NCBI RefSeq assembly: GCF_014651695.1
Contig: NZ_BMXJ01000002.1
Location: 124,001 to 188,000 of the forward strand
From: Nocardiopsis terrae
GTDB taxonomy: Bacteria > Actinomycetota > Actinomycetes > Streptosporangiales > Streptosporangiaceae
Length of the DNA: 64,000 bases
Direction of reading: 5' to 3'
The notes beneath the pieces were generated by a model. That model was given only the letters and a program-made list of their open reading frames with translations. It made no database searches and was not told the origin of the DNA. Shown here in pieces: positions 60,696 to 64,000 of the stretch; within the stretch, counting starts at the first letter, position 1; each line of letters begins with the position of its first letter. The position numbers and the translations under genes are program-made.

Positions 60696-61484
60696 TCAGG
60701 CGGAGGCCGGCGGTGCGGCGGCGGGCGCGCCGGTGAAGGGGGCGATGGTGACGCCCTCGGCGCGTAGCCGCTCGGAAACGGCCCGGGCGGTCTCCACGGC
60801 GCCGGGACTGTCCCCGTGGACGCACAGGGAGTCGGCCTCGACCAGGATCCGGGTACCGTCCACGGCCTCGACGGGCTCGCCCCGGGCGATGCGCAGGCAG
60901 CGCTCGGCGACGGCCTCGGGGTCGTGCAGGACCGCACCGGGTTCGCGGCGCGGAACGAGGGTGCCCTGCGGGGTGTAGGCGCGGTCGGCGAATGCCTCTC
61001 GGTAGGCGGCCAGGCCCGCCTTCCCGGCCAGGGCCAGGAAGCGTGATCCGGGCAGGCCGAGGACGGGCAGGCCCGGGTCGAAGGCGCGGACGGCCTCGAC
61101 GACCGCGGCGGCCTGCTCCTCGTGGTGGACGATCGCGTTGTACAGGGCGCCGTGCGGTTTGACGTAGCGGACGCGGTCGCCGGCCACCGAGGTGAAGGCG
61201 GACAGCGCGCCGAGCTGGTAGATCACCTCGTCGGTGAGTTCGGCGGGCGGCACGTCCACGAAGCGGCGGCCGAACCCGGCGAGGTCCCGGTAGGAGACGT
61301 GGCCGCCGACGGCGACCCCGCGGGCGGCCGCCTCCGCGGTGGTGCGGCGCAGCACCGAGGGGTCGCCCGCGTGGAAGCCGCAGGCGACGTTGGCACTGGT
61401 CACGACGGACAGCAGGGCGCGGTCGTCACCGAGCTCCCAGCGGCCGAAGCTCTCACCGAGATCGGAGTTGAGGTCGATACGCAA
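60696..61484 (-). CDS. pxpA: 5-oxoprolinase subunit A (LamB/YcsF family)
   Basis: 262 residues. The family start [30 protein letters not shown] and [12 protein letters not shown] are all conserved. First gene of the pxpA-pxpB-pxpC operon; the pxpB start lies 28 bases after its stop. The C-terminus has an Ala/Pro-rich extension. Confidence 0.93.
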   Translation of the reverse strand: MRIDLNSDLGESFGRWELGDDRALLSVVTSANVACGFHAGDPSVLRRTTAEAAARGVAVGGHVSYRDLAGFGRRFVDVPPAELTDEVIYQLGALSAFTSVAGDRVRYVKPHGALYNAIVHHEEQAAAVVEAVRAFDPGLPVLGLPGSRFLALAGKAGLAAYREAFADRAYTPQGTLVPRREPGAVLHDPEAVAERCLRIARGEPVEAVDGTRILVEADSLCVHGDSPGAVETARAVSERLRAEGVTIAPFTGAPAAAPPASA

Positions 61485-61666
61485 CGTGGAGTTCCCCTTT
61501 CCTGATCGTCCTACCCGGCCGGGCGGCTGTTACCTCCCGCCGGCGGGCCGGGTGCCTCCATGATCCCGCCCGAACGGGCATGGTCGGCGCTTGGCCGGAC
61601 ACGGCCGGGCCGGGCCCCCGAACCACCTCCTGCCGCAGGTCCCGAAGTGCCAGAATGGTGCCCGTA

Positions 61667-62452
61667 ATGGAACTGAACGGACGCCCCGTCAGCACGGGAG
61701 AACTCGCTGGCCTCGCCCTGTACGGCTACGGGCACTTCACGACCATGCTCGTCACGGACCTGCGGGTGCGCGGCCTGGACCTGCACGTGGAACGCCTCAG
61801 CCGGGACTGCGCGACCCTCTTCGGCACCGAACTCGACATCGCGCGCGTGCGCGAGCTCGCCCGCCGCTCCGCCCGCGCGCACCCCTCGCCCTCCGTGGTC
61901 CGGGTGACCGTCTACGACCCCGCCCTGGACCTGGTCCGCCCCTCCGTACGGCCCCTGCCCCAGATCCTGGTGTCCACGCGGGCGGCCCCGGGCTCCGCGC
62001 CGCCGCCGGTCCACCTCGGCACCCGCCTGTTCCACCGGGACACCCCGACGATCAAGGGGACGGGGCTGTTCGGGGTGATCCGGCAGCGGCGCGCGGCCCA
62101 ACTGGACGGTTTCGACGACGCGCTGTTCACGGGTGTGGACGGCCGTGTGTCGGAGGGGCCCACCTGGAACATCGGCTTCCTGGAGGGGTCCGGGCTGGTC
62201 TGGCCTCAGGCCCCCTGTCTGCCCGGGGTGACGATGCGCCTGGTCAGCCAGGCCGCCGAGCGGCTCGGGGTCCCGGTCTCCACGCGCCCGCTGGCGGCCG
62301 TCGCGGCCACCAGGATGGCGGGCGCCTTCGTCACCAACGCCACCACCGGGGTCCGCCCGGTGGCGTCGGTGGACGGGGTCCGCCTGCCCCGCCCCGAGCT
62401 GCTCGACGAGCTCAGCCGGGCCTACCGGGAGCTTCCCGGCGAGCTGTTGTGA
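61667..62452 (+). CDS. Class IV aminotransferase family protein
   Basis: 261 residues from the ATG at 61667; ATG at 61655 and GTG at 61658 are alternatives, and none has a clear ribosome-binding site, so a leaderless message is possible. Fold type IV PLP enzyme: the Schiff-base Lys is in DTPTIKGTGLFG, with GRVSEGPTWNIGFLEG and LPGVTMRLVSQAAERLG following. It could be an aminodeoxychorismate lyase or branched-chain/D-amino acid aminotransferase-like enzyme; the poor fit at the N-terminus leaves this open. Its end overlaps the convergent MMPL gene by 41 bases. Confidence 0.82.
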   Translation: MELNGRPVSTGELAGLALYGYGHFTTMLVTDLRVRGLDLHVERLSRDCATLFGTELDIARVRELARRSARAHPSPSVVRVTVYDPALDLVRPSVRPLPQILVSTRAAPGSAPPPVHLGTRLFHRDTPTIKGTGLFGVIRQRRAAQLDGFDDALFTGVDGRVSEGPTWNIGFLEGSGLVWPQAPCLPGVTMRLVSQAAERLGVPVSTRPLAAVAATRMAGAFVTNATTGVRPVASVDGVRLPRPELLDELSRAYRELPGELL

Positions 62453-64000
62453 GCTGTCGCGCGCCCGTGCCGGAGACCGCGTCCGCACCGGTTTCCGGGC
62501 CCGGGTGCGCGTTCCGGCCCGCGCGCCCGGGCCACCACAGCCGGGGCCCCGCGTCCAGGGCGAGCGCCGGGATGAGCAGGGTGCGCACCACGAGTGCGTC
62601 GAGCAGCACCCCGAAGGCCACCAGGAAGGCCAGCTGGAGCAGGAACAGCAGCGGGATGACCGCGAGCGCCGCGAAGGTCGCCGCCAGCACCACCCCGGCG
62701 GAGGTGATCACCCCGCCGGTGACGGTGAGGGCCCGCAGGACGCCCTCACGGTGGCCGTGCAGGAGCGTCTCCTCTCGGGCCCGCGACATCAGGAAGATGC
62801 TGTAGTCGATGCCCAGGGCCACCAGGAACACGAACGCGAACAGCGGCACCACAGGGTCGGCCCCGGGCAGGTCCAGGACGTGGTCGAACACCAGGGTGCC
62901 CACCCCGAGGGCGGCGGCGAACGAGAGCACGTTGGCCGCCATGAGCAGCAACGGCGCCACCAGGGAGCGCAGTAGCGGGATCAGCACCAGGAACACGACG
63001 ACCAGGACCAGGGGGACCACGACCGCGAAGTCGCGCTGGGCGGTCTCCCGGGTGTCGAGGTCGGTGGCGCTGACCCCGCCGACCAGGGCGTCGGCGCCGG
63101 GCACGGCGCGCACGTTCTCGCGCAGTTCGCGGACGGTGTCGACGGCCTCGGTGCTCTCGGGGTCGGCGGTCAGGCCGACCTCGACCAGGATACGGCCGTC
63201 CACCACCAGGGCGGGGCTCCGGGTTCCGGGCGGTGCGGGCTCGGTCACGGCTGCCGCGCCGTCCGTTCCCGGGGTCGCCTCCGCGGCCTCGACGACCTCG
63301 TCCAGGCGGTCGGCGTCGGCGGCCACCAGGGCGGGGGCCGCGCCGGAGTCCGAGCCGAATCCGCGTTCGAGGGTGCGCTGACCGTCGACCGCCTCGACCT
63401 CGGTGCGGAAGACGTCGGCCTGCCCGGTGCCCTCGGCGGTGAACTGGGGCGCGAACACGGCGGCGACCATCAGTAGGGCGGCGGTGCCCAGCCAGAGGGC
63501 GCGCGGGCGGCGGGCGACGGTGCGGGCGGTCCGCCCCCAGAAGGGGTGCTGCTGGAGGACCCCGTCGGTGGTCCGCCCCTCCTGCTGGCGGGGGCCGTGC
63601 GGGGCGGCGGGCCAGAAGGCCGCGCGCCCGCACAGGGCCAGGGCCGCGGGCAGGAAGGTCATCGCGGCGAGCATGGCGGCCACCACGCCGATGGCCACCA
63701 CGGGGCCGAGGCTGCTGGTGGAGTTGAGGTCGGCGGCCAGCAGGCACAGCAGGCCGAGGATGACGGTGCCGCCGGAGGCCAGGACGGGTCCGGTGACCCC
63801 TCGTACGGCCGCGAGGACGGCGTCGGGCACCCGGTCGCGGACGGCGAGTTCCTCGCGGTAGCGGGCGACGAGCAGCAGCGCGTAGTCGGTGCAGGCGCCC
63901 ACGACGAGGATGAACAGGATCCCCTGGCTCTGGCCGTTGAGGCTGACCAGCCCGGTGTCGGCTGCGGCGTAGACCAGGGCGCCGGACAGGCCGAGGGCGA
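62412..64000 (-). CDS. MMPL family RND transporter, N-terminus beyond the window
   Basis: The frame is open to the right edge, so only the C-terminal part (about 529 residues) is present. Two sets of membrane helices are separated by an extracytoplasmic loop. Motifs include GACTDYALLLVARYREEL (the GxxxDY core of MMPL/RND transporters) and its repeat FLVALGIDYSIFLMSRAREE near the C-terminus. Mycobacterial MmpL proteins export lipids or siderophores, and others export antibiotics. Substrate unknown. Confidence 0.92.
   Translation of the reverse strand, partial: ALGLSGALVYAAADTGLVSLNGQSQGILFILVVGACTDYALLLVARYREELAVRDRVPDAVLAAVRGVTGPVLASGGTVILGLLCLLAADLNSTSSLGPVVAIGVVAAMLAAMTFLPAALALCGRAAFWPAAPHGPRQQEGRTTDGVLQQHPFWGRTARTVARRPRALWLGTAALLMVAAVFAPQFTAEGTGQADVFRTEVEAVDGQRTLERGFGSDSGAAPALVAADADRLDEVVEAAEATPGTDGAAAVTEPAPPGTRSPALVVDGRILVEVGLTADPESTEAVDTVRELRENVRAVPGADALVGGVSATDLDTRETAQRDFAVVVPLVLVVVFLVLIPLLRSLVAPLLLMAANVLSFAAALGVGTLVFDHVLDLPGADPVVPLFAFVFLVALGIDYSIFLMSRAREETLLHGHREGVLRALTVTGGVITSAGVVLAATFAALAVIPLLFLLQLAFLVAFGVLLDALVVRTLLIPALALDAGPRLWWPGRAGRNAHPGPETGADAVSGTGARQLTTARREAPGRPG

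Overview
The window is a contiguous piece of a very GC-rich actinobacterial chromosome. The evidence is strong third-position G/C bias, many GTG and TTG starts, leaderless-type promoters of the TANNNT type, an XRE/DUF397 gene pair, IdeR/DmdR and CsoR-type boxes, and 4-base ATGA/GTGA gene overlaps. A Nocardiopsis-like or related Streptosporangiales organism fits, but the genus is inference. I see no rRNA, tRNA, transposase or CRISPR array. The MFS transporter at the left edge and the MMPL transporter at the right edge are cut by the window.

Layout. 1-5.3 kb: end of an MFS exporter, a RidA-family gene behind a MerR/SoxR-type promoter, a TauD-like dioxygenase, a PP2C phosphatase remnant, an IdeR-box-controlled siderophore-binding lipoprotein, and a solitary divergent Cas6e-like protein that lacks the usual catalytic histidine. 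5.5-12.5 kb: a secreted GH10-like hydrolase, a three-gene operon behind a CsoR-like copper operator (small His-rich membrane protein, DUF305 lipoprotein, beta-propeller lipoprotein), an alpha/beta hydrolase, an ADP-ribosylglycohydrolase and a small Gly-rich protein. 12.6-36.8 kb: ordinary metabolic, transport and regulatory genes (flavin monooxygenase, SDRs, hydrolases, BenE and BCCT transporters, GNATs, methyltransferases, aldo/keto reductase behind a second MerR-type promoter, LysR/quinone-reductase-like divergon, isochorismatase/GlxA-type pair, alkylsulfatase, AraC/NmrA divergon).

36.9-40.4 kb is accessory in character: an Rpn-like PD-(D/E)XK protein, two unknown genes, and a divergent XRE (DUF5753) plus DUF397 pair around a 13-bp inverted repeat. 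It is followed by a perfect 66-bp palindrome between convergent genes. 40.4-51.7 kb is a coherent oligosaccharide locus. A TetR regulator, a GH3 and a GH1 glycosidase run right. An SBP/DppB/fused DppC-DppD/DppF importer and a GH20 hexosaminidase run left. The leftward promoter carries an inverted repeat that could be the TetR operator.

51.9-58.5 kb holds an SBF/ACR3-like transporter, two unknown proteins, a two-component system and a divergent FtsX/MacB-like ABC exporter pair. 58.8-59.1 kb is a clearly AT-richer island with an unannotated membrane-protein-like reading frame on the minus strand, its own terminator and no normal start codon. 59.2-61.5 kb is a complete pxpABC 5-oxoprolinase operon, followed by a class IV aminotransferase and the MMPL gene.

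The strongest leads for new biology are the solitary Cas6e-like protein (4710-5291), the AT-rich small gene (58826-59101), the 66-bp palindrome (40314-40379), and the XRE/DUF397 module with its divergent unknown partners (37935-40138).
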